Source: Bimastos eiseni
Taxonomy: Eukaryota; Annelida; Clitellata; Crassiclitellata; Lumbricidae
DNA: 64,000 bases
Direction: 5' to 3'
NCBI GenBank assembly: GCA_959347315.1
Contig: OY365808.1
Coordinates: forward strand, 718,975-782,974
Shown here: in pieces, positions 11,841 to 23,524 of the stretch
Layout: each line of letters begins with the position of its first letter
Numbering within the stretch: the stretch's first letter is position 1
Notes under the pieces: generated by a model
The model's database searches: none
Told to the model about the DNA's origin: nothing
The model's input: only the letters and a program-made list of their open reading frames with translations
Position numbers and translations under genes: made by a program

Positions 11841-12045
11841 ACTACTCTGGAAAATGGATAACTCATGATATGGCTTCCATGTGTTTCGACCCAAATCTGA
11901 CCCACTTACCCACCACAATCAATCAATTAGCGATTATTTTCCGATGCTTAGGTGGATAATTCATTATAAGAAGAATATAATGTAGGGCATAACCGGAAAT
12001 CGTCTCGGACATTCGCCTCAGCCGAATATCCCAGTAATATTACAC

Positions 12046-13040
12046 ACAAATAGTCAAAAATAAAAATAAATTTATTTCAATAATTTTTTATAAACATCTA
12101 ACAATCTAGACAAAATAATTTTTTAAGCCATATTAGTAGTTAGTTATTACAGGCACAAACATTTATTTTGTTAACTTTTCATTACACGAAACAGCGAAAG
12201 TCTAAAATTTTAACCGTCGCCTGTGTATGGCCATTACTAGTTGCCATTACTATTATATTCGGATCGTACACGGATCCAGCAAATATTGCTTCCAAATACT
12301 TGGAAACGCTACTCGGTCAAAATTGTCTACTCGATTATGCCAAAATAAATGGTGGCACTTAAAATGGATTGCGGTGGCTTCTATTCATCATCATAGACGA
12401 GGACACATTGAAAAGAGAGAGGCTTCTGAAAGGTGTCATTCACAGAAATACATCGCAAATCAGATACAAAGACCATTCGTTGAAATGGAAATCCTGCCAC
12501 AGATCATCCAATCATCACGATATGCCTGCAATCAGGTATTCTAGATCGAAGGTCCCTCACTCCCAAGTCCCGGCCCCACCAAGCAAAATATGCCTCACGA
12601 TAGCTGACAAGGCCTGGGTTTCATGGCTTTACCGATTCCCGGGAAACCGCAAATACACGAGCAACAGCCAAACCAATCACGCCATATTAATCACGCAGCA
12701 CACAATTTCCTACCTTCCACAATGATCACGTGATCTCACAACGCCCCGCATTGCTTAACCTGATTAATACCCCATAAATGTCCGTGCATCCGTATAACAG
12801 ACCCACTTATCAATTCTAGTATTAAGAAAGAAATAAGGCTGTAAAAATGAAAGCCGTCTGAACCAATTTCGTATTTTTAAAGTCGCGAATATGAATGGAC
12901 AATTGGACATAATATCCTCAAAACTGTTGCCTGATGATAGATGCAAATCTTCTAAATAGCTCAGCGTTGCATAAACGCAACAAGGGGAGAACAGTAGTAG
13001 TAGTTCCAGTTTAACGACATTGTGTGATAACAAAGATCAC
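12046..13040. other. No gene recognised; repeat piece related to 11.2 kb
   Basis: A stretch at about 12,235-12,340 (TTGCTTCCAAATACT) resembles one at about 11,280-11,300 (CTGCTTCCAAATACTCGG), so an unnamed dispersed repeat is present. Nothing else was identified. Confidence 0.35.
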
Positions 13041-13194
13041 TAACATCGCCCTCCTCCTTTATCCAGGCATGGGACTGGCACTGCTACAGCACGAAAAATG
13101 ACGAAATTCAGGGGACACCAGATAAAGCAATGAAGACGAGTTGTTGGATAAACATTGGTATTAGATTACAACATTTTAGGAGGAGCAGCAACAT

Positions 13195-13410
13195 TCATTC
13201 ATTCATAAATTTATATAGCGCCCTTTCAATATAGCTACTCAAATGTCCTTCCAACTGCAGCCCAGACAAAAAAGGTAAGTTTTCAGATGGTCGAAAGAAG
13301 TACTGCAATACGATTGATTGAAGAGACGTAACTCTGGAGAAGGAAATTCCGAATCGTAGAGCCTACCACTGATAATGAACGGTTTTGCGTAGTCACTGCA
13401 GAAGGAACCA
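13195..13410 (-). pseudogene. L2-like LINE ORF2 end and 3' tail (minus)
   Basis: TTTATATAGCGCCCTTTCAA at the low end is the complement of the LINE 3' signature. Further up, the minus-strand translation shows RSLSVVGSTIRNFLLQ, the decayed ORF2 C-terminus. Confidence 0.6.
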
Positions 13411-13656
13411 TGATTTGAAAACAAACATACCAACCAAGATGCCACGTTTGTTTGAAACAAACATAGCATCTTGGAAACAAGATGTCGTGCTCTCTTATTA
13501 TTTCAACCTTTTCAGCCGTCAACAAATTGCTTCCGCGCAAATGTAGGCGATTTTTTGAACATCGGCGATAGTAATTTCTCCGATTGACTACTTTTCTCCA
13601 AGTTCTAGCAGCCTACAACTCCTAGTAGTTCAGAGGTCTAGCTACACTCCATACGT

Positions 13657-13720
13657 CATTCTCTGTCGGCATTCTCTGTCGGCATTCTCTGTCGGCATTC
13701 TCTGTCGGCATTCTCTGTCG
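13657..13720. repeat. 13-bp tandem repeat, five copies
   Basis: CATTCTCTGTCGG is repeated five times without visible change until the last base. Confidence 0.95.
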
Positions 13721-14611
13721 TTATGCCATCCTTATAGAAAAAATTACATATTGAAATTCGGTCAGTTCATAAAAGACGAACCTTTTCTATCTGACCAATA
13801 GCTGGGTGAAACTGATGCTGAGAGAGAGGATCTTAAGACACGCTATACAGGTTTCCTCATACATTACATTATTATTGGACTTGATCGTCTAAACCGCCAT
13901 TGTTGTTTACATTTTTAAATAATCTAAACGTGGTTTTGACTCTTAAAAGTGGTAGTAGTGGTGGGTCACCACTGTCAGAATTCAAATACCACCCATAAGC
14001 ACCCGGCCCTACATCGTTCCCTTCAATTCTACTCAGCTCCAGAGCACAACCCAAACATTGCACGGCTGTTCAAAGCCTACAATTACATCGGCCCATATTC
14101 CATAACGTTCTACGCGCTGCTTATAACTACGCTCTGCGTTCAAAGACTTTCTGTGTGGATAGGCACCCTCCCAGCAGGAAGAGCTTTGGCCTGGCAGATG
14201 CCGGCACGACTCCTTCGACGTCAGCCTTTGTAGCAAAACAAACGAAGGCAGAGAGGATGAGAGGTCAGCAAACAGACGGAGGAGATGCGAGTGAGGAGGA
14301 TGCTCTCGACCTGGGTAGAAGTCAGCCATTATTATCCATGCATCTGTTGTAATCTGAATTCCAAATGAATCGGCACGGATCCATCAACTCGCAGACAATG
14401 GCACTGGCACCGTTCCAGCAGCAGCAGCAGCAGCATCAGCTGCAACAGCAGGAAGGCACTTGCTGCGTCATCAGTATCAACCGAAGAGGAAAGAAACAAT
14501 GGGAATCTCCCAATGCCATCCATCTATTCACATATTGAACTCACAACGTACAACAAGTGTCGATACTATATATACTGTATATCCTCATCTACCAAAACAT
14601 AATGCTCATTC

Positions 14612-14800
14612 AACCATCCATCCATCCATCCATCCAAACATTATACAATATACATCCATCCATCCAATAATCTATCCATCCAATGCATCCATCCAATCAT
14701 TATACATCCATATAAATCATCCATCAAATCATCCATCCATCCAATCATTATACATCCATACAATCATCCATCCAATCATCTATCTATCTATAAGTCAGCC
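14612..14800. repeat. (CCAT)n-rich microsatellite
   Basis: ATCCATCCAT repeats are mixed with TTATACATCC units. The Ile/His/Pro-rich frame over it is an artefact. Confidence 0.9.
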
Positions 14801-15071
14801 TTGGGTCAAAACACCATGCACATCATCTATTCATTCAATCATCCATTCGCTCATCCGATCAGAGGGTCTCTCATCCATCCAAACCATTCACTCTAATATA
14901 CATCTAAGGCATACAACTACTTCTTCCAACACAAACCCAACAACGCTTATGTCTGCCCAGCAATTCACAACTCACTCACATGATCCAAATTTGCTCAAAT
15001 AGACCTTAAACATCTCCTAGTCTAAACAAAACATTCACCCAAAACAAGCCACCAATCTATTCACACAACAT

Positions 15072-15339
15072 TAGGAATGAATCGAGTACAGAGTATTACG
15101 AGTGAATAGTAACGAGTCGTCTGAGTATCCAATATTTAAAAAGTCGCATTCTCTTTATATTTTTTAATTCGGCAGTTTGCACATTTTTCGTTTTCAAAAC
15201 AGAAAGTAATCGGAATTCAGAATTTTCTTTTACAAGCCGCCATTTATTCAAACCCATTGTTTGACTGAGTCCGAGTAATGCAGAGTACTAGGATCCTCGG
15301 CCTAGTCGAGTCTTGGAGCCGAGTTATGATTCATCCCTA
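15072..15339. mobile_element. ACTCGG-family non-autonomous DNA transposon, copy 1
   Basis: The left end is TAGGAATGAATCGAGTAC and the right end GAGTTATGATTCATCCCTA, complementary over the terminal TAGGGATGAAT. Near both ends are GAGTA/ACTCGG-type motifs. A fuller relative is at 21,506-21,913, with pieces at 18.5-18.7, 28.9 and 35.3 kb. No clear target duplication was found, so the superfamily is open; the ends suggest hAT. Confidence 0.55.
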
Positions 15340-16560
15340 CACTATACATTCCTCTTGATACGCCCCACCCAACACCCCATCAAACAAACCATCCCCTCAT
15401 GCATCTAACCCAATTCCCCCAACTAAACACCCAACCAAATCACCCACCAAACCCGTCCGCCCATTGGTTCATTCATCCACCACACAGACCCTTCGACCGG
15501 ATATACCGAACCTTGCCGAAGAGTACCACATCACGGACCCCGAATAAATTATGTGCATCACAAGAGAGCCGCCGTAAAAAGCCGACTGGCTGGGCTGGCA
15601 TTCGACCCTGGGTAGAACGATCGATAGATAGCAGACCGGTACTTCTGGGGCAGATGCCGCAGCAAGACAGCGATAGGAGCATCAACTCACGGCTGCACGG
15701 ATGATATAGAGGCGTATACGGGATGCTATAAGGAAGCGAATACATACGGTCATCTGCGAATTCCTAGGAAGCGATGTATACATACCATGGGTCGAAGAAC
15801 GGAAATGCGGAAAGGAAGAGCTAAACGGGGAAGACGAGGAGGAGGAGTGGGAGAAGGAAAAGGAGAGGGTAATTGTACGCTCATAACATCTTATTTGCCG
15901 GGCAACTGTGCCGCGAGTTGCTGAGCAGCGGCTTGCAAAGATGTTGCAAGACGGCAAACGCAGCGAATCTGCAAAAGCGCTATGGATTTTTCGGCGGTGA
16001 CCGAGTTTAGGAGAAGAAGAGGAAGATTTGACAGGAAAAGGTCGATAGTCCGAATCCACTTCTCGAAGTCACGTCGCAATCCGGTGTTCTGAGTCCAACA
16101 GAGTTGTCTGCCTACGAATTGTGCGCAAACCGCCCACTCTCGCAATCTGTTTGAGCGTTGGGTTCTGATAGGAAGGAAATGATTACGAGATTCGAACGAG
16201 AACGTCGAAGAATATTCTGGAACAAACATCATCGAGTCAGCACAGAAGACGCGACATATTGACATTTTTCGGATGATATGACGATCTCCGAAGAGTTATT
16301 AAAAGACAGCAAAAGCGAGTGTGATACTTAGATGCCGAGCAGGCGTATCACAGTCTTTCTTCAGCTCCTCTCAGTGACGACGTAGCTCATTCATACTTTT
16401 TTGCTATCTGACATTTATAAAAGAACTTCGGAAATGGACCCCTCCAATTATCCAATAGAGCCGTCATTGGGTAAACGGATTCCCTAACTGGGTACCGGTT
16501 GACAGCCGAGTAACCGGTCAGTGAAGTATCCAGTGGCGCTGCAATAGACGCAAGGGTGTA
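15340..16560. other. No gene recognised; two overlapping minus-strand frames
   Basis: Frames of about 375 nt (15,682-16,059 and 15,891-16,265) overlap in a locally GC-richer patch. One contains a Ser-rich run. Neither has a spliceable phase match to spen exon 2 that I could find, nor a recognisable domain. Confidence 0.35.
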
Positions 16561-16639
16561 TATTAGCCATGAGAAACACGTCTGTACCCAGCAGCAATAA
16601 TCACTACTCTAGTAGTAACACACGTAGGCACCCAGGTTA

Positions 16640-16800
16640 CAGAAATACCTGTGCATCCCTACCACATCTAATGACTGACTTCTCTCCCTCCATGGGCTTC
16701 TCACTCTTTAAAGGCGTTTCTTTTCCCCGGTGTTTCCGCATTGAGAGTGCCTTTCAATAATGATTCTTCGAGAGGTGCTATATAAATCTAAAAATACGAT
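16640..16800 (+). repeat. L2-like LINE 3' end
   Basis: AAAGGCGTTTCTTTTCCCC, GTTTCCGCATTGAGAGTGCC and AGGTGCTATATAAATC followed by AAATACGATAC define the 3' UTR of one LINE subfamily, also seen at 28.2 kb (plus) and 36.2 kb (minus). Confidence 0.65.
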
Positions 16801-17016
16801 ACATCAGTTCCGTAGGAGTATGCGTTCGCTCTCAACAGCTGGATATTAAATTAATCGTTATCGTGCAACACTCTGTCGCCCGACACTGCTCCATGCAGAC
16901 TTACAGACATGCTAATTTTTCCGAACAGAAACTGGGTCATGTATTGCGAGAGCCAGCCACTCAGCCTGCTGTTCCTGCTGCTAGGTCGACATCTGACCCA
17001 CCTATTCAGTTATACA

Positions 17017-17462
17017 CAGTGTTGTATGCAAGACTTGAAACTTCAAGACCAAGACGAGACCGAGACAGTGACGTGCCGAGACAGTGAGGTACCAAGACCG
17101 AGACACTAGGCTCAAGACAGTACGAGACAGTAAAAGACAAGTGATCCTATATAAATGATGCAAAAGATTCATTTGTAATTTCAATTTGTAATGTATATAG
17201 TATACCAACTTGCAATGTATATAATACCAATTCCTGAGAATAGTTTTTATATTGCCACAAGATTTTAAGACAGTTAACGCGAAACTTATCGAGATCTCTT
17301 GTTCGAGACAGAACAAGACTTTCACTTCAAGACAGTTTCTAAAAATTCGAGACACTACCTCGAGACCGAGACCGAGACAGCAGGCTTCCGAGACCGAGAC
17401 ACTAAAAAACTGTCTCGAGACGTCTCCAGACCGAGACACTGTCTCGAGACCATACAACTCTG
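17017..17462. mobile_element. hAT-like MITE, 446 bp, perfect 8-bp target duplication
   Basis: The element starts CAGTGTTGTATG and ends CATACAACTCTG, an inverted pair with one mismatch. It is flanked on both sides by the identical 8-mer GTTATACA (17,009-17,016 and 17,463-17,470). CA...TG ends plus an 8-bp duplication indicate hAT. The interior holds clustered GAGAC/CAAGAC motifs near both ends (for example GACCGAGACCGAGACAG) and an AT-rich middle. There is no transposase. The intact duplication suggests a fairly young insertion. Confidence 0.85.
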
Positions 17463-17639
17463 GTTATACATCTAGGCCACGCGAAAAATGCTGACTACTA
17501 CGCGTGTATGTCAACTCTGACAATGACTCTTACTTCAAAACCAGAAACGAACCAGTTACTGGTTAAATTTTATTGAAACTTTGCATGGAAAGTATTTAAT
17601 AGGCCAATCAATAATCATTACTACAATAATGAGGTAATT

Positions 17640-17745
17640 ATGAATGAGGATCAGTATTTTTCAGCCGTGCTGGGGTCGAGTGCGCTCCTGAGTAGTAACC
17701 TTGAAGAACCGCTATATAAATCTTCGTAATGAATAAATGAATTAT
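17640..17745 (+). repeat. L2-like LINE 3' end
   Basis: GTGCTGGGGTCGAGTGCGC, GAGTAGTAACCTTGAAGAAC and CGCTATATAAATC followed by AATGAATAAATGAA form the usual 3' UTR and tail. Confidence 0.65.
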
Positions 17746-18186
17746 TACTTATTTGATTGAATCGCATTAGTCATATTATGTTTCGACAATAGGCATTTAT
17801 ATCTTTGACGGCTAACATACGTAAATTAATACTTAAATCTTTTGGCATTTCATTTTAAGCGTGTAACCAACCAACGGATTCCAGTCGACAGCTGACAGAT
17901 GGCATGAATGTTCAGAGTCCCGAGGCCGAGTTACGTCGATAGGGTAGCGCGACGACTGTTAACAGCGTTCGCAAACACACTGAGATATAATGTGACCGTT
18001 GAGTGCTTTTTGAGAATTTGCCACTTCATTTTCTGAATGCTAGCGAGGGAAGGCTGTCGACTGCAGATGCGTTCAATGAAAGAAGTCACGAAAGAAAGTC
18101 ATTCATAAGAGCTTTTGTCCCGATAAGATTTACTCCGCACCTGTACATGTTTATTCCTAACTGATGAAGTCAACCACTCTTCCATA

Positions 18187-18500
18187 TAAACCATAATAAC
18201 CAAATCCATAATAACCAAAATCATAATAACCACAGCCATAATCACCACAGCCATAATAACCAAAATCATAATAACCACAGCCATAATAACCACAGCCATA
18301 ATAACCAAAATCATAATAACCACAGCCATAATAACCAAAATCATAAAAACAAAAACCATAATAACCACAGCCATAATAACCAAAATCATAATAACCACAG
18401 CCATAATAACCAAAATCATAAAAACCAAAATCATAATAACCAAAACCATAATAACCTAAACCATAATAAACAAAACCATAATAACCATAGCCATAACCAA
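18187..18500. repeat. 15-bp minisatellite (CATAATAACCACAGC / CATAATAACCAAAAT)
   Basis: Two 15-bp unit types alternate over about 310 bp. The period is divisible by three, which explains the long Ile/Met/Val-rich minus-strand frame; it is not a gene. Confidence 0.9.
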
Positions 18501-18504
18501 GATT

Positions 18505-18725
18505 TTTTAATTAGTTTTGCTTCAGTTTACACTAGGAAGTAGTAACTAGTAAGTGCAAAGTCTACAGTTGTAGTGCTTTCAGTTAGGTCGATTGTCATTT
18601 TGTAAACAGAAAAGTCGTCTCTTTACCAAAACTGGAACCCATTGTTTATCAGAGTCAAAGTTTTTGCCAAGTACTACCAAACTCAGCTGAGCTGAGTTTC
18701 CAAGCCGAGTTTTCGTCCATTCCTA
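18505..18725. repeat. ACTCGG-family transposon fragment
   Basis: GCTTCAGTTTACACTA and CCAAGCCGAGTTTTCGTCCAT match parts of the element at 21,506-21,913. The left terminus is missing. Confidence 0.5.
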
Positions 18726-18959
18726 TATGAGAGTGGCTCTAAAGTGGGGAGAGATCTTTCCAGACTGGAAAGCCGTACATAATGAGAAAGTCCTTGGAGT
18801 GATCTACTGGATCACTGGATACAATCTTCTTATCTGACTAAATTGGCAACCATGGATGATGGAATTAGTGAGGCAATATTACAGCAAAAGAAACCATCAT
18901 CAGGTAAAATGAGATAAATTGACAGATGGTCAGAAAGAAAAAGATCCATCAATTTGAAC

Positions 18960-19160
18960 ATTATATATATATATATATATACCAACATTCAAATAAAAAC
19001 ATATATACAACATACACGCATGCATATATCCAAACAACATACATACACACTGTGTCACACATACATACATACACACACCCTGTGTCACACATACATACAT
19101 ACATACTCACTGTGTCACACACACACGTACACACACACGCATGCATGTATATACATGTAT
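18960..19160. repeat. Microsatellites (AT)n, (CATA)n, (CA)n
   Basis: An AT run at 18,961-18,982 is followed by CATA/CACA repeats containing three spaced copies of CTGTGTCACAC. Confidence 0.9.
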
Positions 19161-19177
19161 TCTGCGAAGAATAACAA

Positions 19178-19285
19178 TAACTCCTCCACTGCTTGCACTC
19201 TGGCAGTGCCAGTCCCAAATATGGATAAAGGAGGAGGGCGACTCTAATGATCTCCGTCATTATCACACAGTCTCGTTAAACTGAA
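19178..19285 (-). repeat. LINE 3' UTR fragment (GGGACTGGCAC family), minus
   Basis: CTCCTCCACTGCTTGCACTC, TGGCAGTGCCAGTCCCA and GGATAAAGGAGGAGGGCG recur at 28.75 and 44.67 kb in this orientation, and at 13.05 and 50.05 kb on the plus strand. At 50.05 kb the block directly follows a LINE ORF2 C-terminus, so it is that LINE's 3' part. Confidence 0.6.
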
Positions 19286-19376
19286 ACTAGGACTAGTTCC
19301 TTCTCTGATGGAGTCAGTAGGAAGCCAGGATAAAGAAGGAGGAGGTTGTAAAGCTTGTGCTCTCTGTAATCACACA

Positions 19377-19516
19377 GGGCTCTGTATCGATAGTCCGAAG
19401 GTTCTATAGTCCGAAGGTTCTATAGTCCGAAGGTTCTATAGTCCGAAGGTTCGATAAGAACCTTTGGACTATCGAACCTTCGGAGTATCGAACCTTCGGA
19501 CTATCGAACGGTGCCC
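19377..19516. mobile_element. Foldback element of inverted 16-bp repeats, copy 2
   Basis: The left arm is four copies of TATAGTCCGAAGGTTC-type units; the right arm is inverted copies of CTTCGGACTATCGAAC. The start (GGGCTCTGTATCGATAG) and the order of unit variants in the right arm, including the odd GGAGTATCG, match copy 1 at 3,901-4,100, so the two share an ancestor. The ends are GGGC and GCCC, with a possible 7-bp duplication TCACACA (19,370-19,376 and 19,517-19,523). Confidence 0.7.
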
Positions 19517-20099
19517 TCACACACTACATCCTTGAAACAACTACTAGAACTACAAAGGCAAAGAATTGCCATCAGACAGAATTGATTGGACCTTAACAGA
19601 GTTAAGTCATCGTCTATCCCTGGCTCATAGATCGATTTATCTTCCACCAACAACAGCATTTCTCTAAATTGATTACCACCCGTGGGCAACCACAAGTTCT
19701 GTGAGACAGACAGACAGAAGACGTAACGTGACATCTCGTGACAGAAGAACCAACGTCTGAGTCACACTGAGGTCGATCAGTACAAACACTGCGTTTTAAA
19801 AAAGAAATGTCAATTCGCTCAACTCAACTCTGCCGTCTATCTTATATTGTTTGATTATCAAACAAAAACAAAAGAGGTTCAATGGCACCCTGACCATGGC
19901 ACCCTGTTAGAGGTTGGAAACTTCATTTTTTCAGCCTCGGCATATGAAGGTGGGCGGCCAAAACGAACACTACGCTCGGTGGATAGAGTGGCACTTTATA
20001 GCTAAAGACCACGCCCATCACATATATTCACACTTTCGGAAAAAAACATTTCTAGGAGTTTGTTGTATATGCAGGTCTTTACAAGTCGCCCAAATCTTC

Positions 20100-20190
20100 T
20101 TTCTTTAGTCGTGGCTGGGTTGGGAGTGCTCCTGAGTAGATTCTTAAAGGGGAGCTATATAAATGCAAAGAATGAATGAATGAATCGCGA
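20100..20190 (+). repeat. L2-like LINE 3' end with (GAAT)n tail
   Basis: GGCTGGGTTGGGAGTGCTCC, then GGAGCTATATAAATGCAAAG and (GAAT)n. The tail stops 16 bp before the 18-mer array. Confidence 0.75.
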
Positions 20191-20206
20191 TAAGACAGTC
20201 TCGGCA

Positions 20207-20890
20207 CGCTAAGAACTATACTATCGCTAAGAACTATACTATCGCTAAGAACTATACTATCGCTAAGAACTATACTATCGCTAAGAACTATACTATCGCT
20301 AAGAACTATACTATCGCTAAGAACTATACTATCGCTAAGAACTATACTATCGCTAAGAACTATACTATCGCTAAGAACTATACTATCGCTAAGAACTATA
20401 CTATCGCTAAGAACTATACTATCGCTAAGAACTATACTATCGCTAAGAACTATACTATCGCTAAGAACTATACTATCGCTAAGAACTATACTATCGCTAA
20501 GAACTATACTATCGCTAAGAACTATACTATCGCTAAGAACTATACTATCGCTAAGAACTATACTATCGCTAAGAACTATACTATCGCTAAGAACTATACT
20601 ATCGCTAAGAACTATACTATCGCTAAGAACTATACTATCGCTAAGAACTATACTATCGCTAAGAACTATACTATCGCTAAGAACTATACTATCGCTAAGA
20701 ACTATACTATCGCTAAGAACTATACTATCGCTAAGAACTATACTATCGCTAAGAACTATACTATCGCTAAGAACTATACTATCGCTAAGAACTATACTAT
20801 CGCTAAGAACTATACTATCGCTAAGAACTATACTATCGCTAAGAACTATACTATCGCTAAGAACTATACTATCGCTAAGAACTATACTAT
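20207..20890. repeat. Perfect 18-bp minisatellite, 38 copies
   Basis: CGCTAAGAACTATACTAT repeats exactly 38 times over 684 bp with no difference that I can see. Because 18 is divisible by three and one minus-strand frame lacks stops, it gives a false 291-residue frame of DSIVLS repeats. Complete homogeneity points to very recent expansion or active homogenisation. Confidence 0.98.
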
Positions 20891-21053
20891 TGTGCAGCCA
20901 TAAACAAAGATCATAATAAGCATGTAATCTGTCTGAAAAGTACGGATTGGTCATTATTTATATAATGAAAAACATTTAATGCATCTCTTCCAAATACACG
21001 GACAGTCAAAGCCAAGCTCAGGACCAGTGATTAGGAGAAGCTTTACAACTTAG

Positions 21054-21158
21054 TGAACTCTGTAATCCTGTAAAGACAAAAGGGAGACTGAACTCTGTAA
21101 TCCTGTAAAAACAAAAGGGAGACTGAACTCTGTAATCCTGTAAAAACAAAAGGGAGAC
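21054..21158. repeat. 35-bp tandem repeat, three copies
   Basis: Units start TGAACTCTGTAATCCTGTAA and end AAAAGGGAGAC. They differ at one position (AAGAC or AAAAC). Confidence 0.95.
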
Positions 21159-21505
21159 TGCGCAGTTAGCATCAGCGTTCGGTTAAATTTCAACCATACA
21201 CAAATATTTCTCACGCTTCCTATGCCAAGCGTATGTGAAGTGTATCATCGCGTGTGTACACTGTGTACCCTGCGACCGGTTCAATACGCTCGTTCATGCT
21301 CATTGCTCACGGGTCAATTGAAACACATTTCGGGGTGCACTGGGTATGATTTGCTTTTCACCTCAATGGCTAAAGTTCAAAACCCAATGCATTGGCTGGT
21401 AACTCATCGTCTACTGCAGTGTTGTTCAAGCCCTGGGATTTATCTGACGTCTTCGTTGACATAAAAGTGTTTGTACCAGCAATAAGAAGTCGGAGGAGTG
21501 TTTCC

Positions 21506-21913
21506 TAGGGATGAACAGAGTATCAATTTCCTGCCGAGTACCAAGTATTACGAGTGAGTAGTACCAAGTCTGAGTACCAAATATTTTTAAGTCTCATTCT
21601 CTTTATTTTTAGTTTGACAGTTCAAGCAATTTTTTGAATTTAAGGTTGTGCCTCAGTTTACACTAATAAGCAGTAAACATTAAGTAGTACATAGTAATTA
21701 TCAATAGTATTTGTGCCTTTGAAATTAGAATGTTGTTTTGTATATAAAGAAATTCGATTTTTATTTTCAAACAGAAAATGATAAGAATTCCCTTTTTTTT
21801 CATAAGTTTATTTTCATAAGTACTCGGACCCATCGTTTGCTTTAGTCCGAATAATGTCGAGTACTGTGATACTTGGCCGAGTCGAATATCAAAGCCGAGT
21901 TTCGGTTCATCCC
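21506..21913. mobile_element. ACTCGG-family non-autonomous DNA transposon, copy 2 (408 bp)
   Basis: The left end is TAGGGATGAACAGAGTATC; the right end is CCGAGTTTCGGTTCATCCC. The ends are inverted over GGGATGAAC. Inside are GAGTACCAAGTATTACGAG on the left and GTCGAGTACTGTGATACTTG on the right. No transposase frame and no clear target duplication are visible. Confidence 0.6.
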
Positions 21914-21919
21914 CAATAT

Positions 21920-22978
21920 ACTGTACAGAAAGGGTTAGAGGAACGACCGCTCTTTATTGAAAACCGTGCTTAAAAGCCAATTTAAGGAAGATCTACTCGT
22001 TTAAGAGCTCCATCTTTCTGTGCACAGTCAACACGGTAGTTGTAGCGAGTAGCCGGACTTCACAAAGACTAGTTACATATACGGCAAGGATTTTGCATTA
22101 ACTACCACTATTCTTAAGAAATCATTGGCAACAGACCATCAATCCAGTTTTTCTGGGTGGGAGAACCGGGTGACGTTCGGTTGGACCCTCTTGTGGCCTG
22201 ACCTTCCGACCCTGGCGTCAATCATCGTGTAATTTAAGACAGACTGTTGCCAACTGTGTTAATTGGGTTTCAAGCAGGGCTTCAATTCGAATTGAATGCG
22301 TAACGCTGGTATGTCTGAGAGGGGCAATGCAAGCGCATTCCAGACGGTCGTTTGAACGCGTAGGGCATGCCGATCCGACTTCTCTCCTCTCTTGGGGCCT
22401 ATATCGAGTGGGAACTAATACTCGTGTTTACGACTCACAGGGAGACAAAGGTCGTCGCTAAGTTCGGTCGCATTTTTAAGTGTGTCAACCGTTAGTTAGT
22501 CACTTGTTGCAACTGAAATGGGTTTTTACGCGCTCTTCTAAATTTAGTAGACAGTTCTTCCTACTCCGCTAGTGATTTGAAGCGAAGTAAAACCGACCAC
22601 CGTTTCCTCACACTCCGACACACGCAGCAGTTCTTCCTCAGAGAGTTGTAAACATCGGTCAGACATAGAATAAATATCAAGGCTCATTATGGTCCGCTAA
22701 ATATAGAAGTATGACTAAGGTTTAATAGAAACAAGTTGATCAGTAAACATTCACCTCGTTCAGGCATATTGGCCTTATGGGATAAAATACAAACCCTGAG
22801 GCTAGTATTTCCACCCTCTGGGGGTATACTGTCTGAGTCCCAAGACTGCTATATCAGCTGCACGGGAATAATGTAAAAAACGCAGATAGCCAATACTTCA
22901 GCCATCAAGGGTGTAACTGACCAGGATATTTTGTTTAGCTTCAACAACCATTGCTTCTCATAGCGTCTGCATCAATAC
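21920..22978. other. No gene recognised
   Basis: A moderately GC-rich patch at about 22,140-22,640 has frequent CpG but no long frame, repeat or RNA structure that I recognise. Confidence 0.4.
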
Positions 22979-22980
22979 AT

Positions 22981-23430
22981 GAGGAGGAGGAGAAAGAGGA
23001 GGAGGAGGAGGAGGAAGACGAGGAGAAGAAGGAGGAGAAAGACGAGGAGGAGAAAGACGAGGAGGAGGAGGAGAAAGACGAGGAGGAGGAGGAGGAGGAA
23101 GACGAGGAGAAAGACGAGGAGGAGGAGGAGGAGGAGAAAGACGAGGAGGAGGAGGAGGAAGACGAGGAGAAGAAGGAGGAGAAAGACGAGGAGGAGAAAG
23201 ACGAGGAGGAGGAGGAGGAGGAAGACGAGAAGAAGAAGGAGGAGAAAGACGAGGAGGAGAAAGACGAGGAGGAGGAGGAGGAGGAGAAAGACGAGGAGGA
23301 CAAGGAGGAGGAGGAGAAAGACGAGGAGGAGGAGGAGAAAGACGAGGAGGACAAGGAGGAGGAGGAGAAAGACGAGGAGGAGGAGGAGAAAGACGAGGAG
23401 GAGGAGGAGAAAGACGAGGAGGAGGACGAA
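22981..23430. repeat. 450-bp purine-rich tract (GAGGAGGA / GAAAGACGAG)
   Basis: The plus strand is almost all purine; the rare C falls in a recurring GACGAG. Three frames stay open, giving Glu/Lys-rich, Arg-rich and, on the other strand, Ser- or Pro-rich translations. Simultaneous openness in several frames marks this as a repeat. Such tracts can form triplex DNA. Confidence 0.9.
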
Positions 23431-23524
23431 CCAATCAAAAACAGGTATTTGAAAGGGTTTTCTTTAAATGGTTCAGTTGCCTGTTCTTTGAATATGGAAC
23501 TGTTTTGTTAAGTTACCTTTTGGG

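Noticed and set aside
15682..16265. Candidate spen exon 3 (Ser-rich minus-strand frames)
   Set aside because: No acceptor gives the required phase with a frame open long enough, and no RRM2 or SR-type linker similarity is evident.
18099..18449. Membrane-protein-like Ile/Val/Met frame
   Set aside because: The hydrophobic pattern comes from the 15-bp minisatellite.
20079..20954. 291-residue frame of DSIVLS repeats
   Set aside because: It is the translation of a perfect 18-bp minisatellite whose length is divisible by three. No flanking gene structure.
22941..23511. Glu-, Ser-, Pro- and Arg-rich frames of 157-186 residues
   Set aside because: Overlapping frames on both strands are all open because of the purine repeat, so none is evidence of coding.
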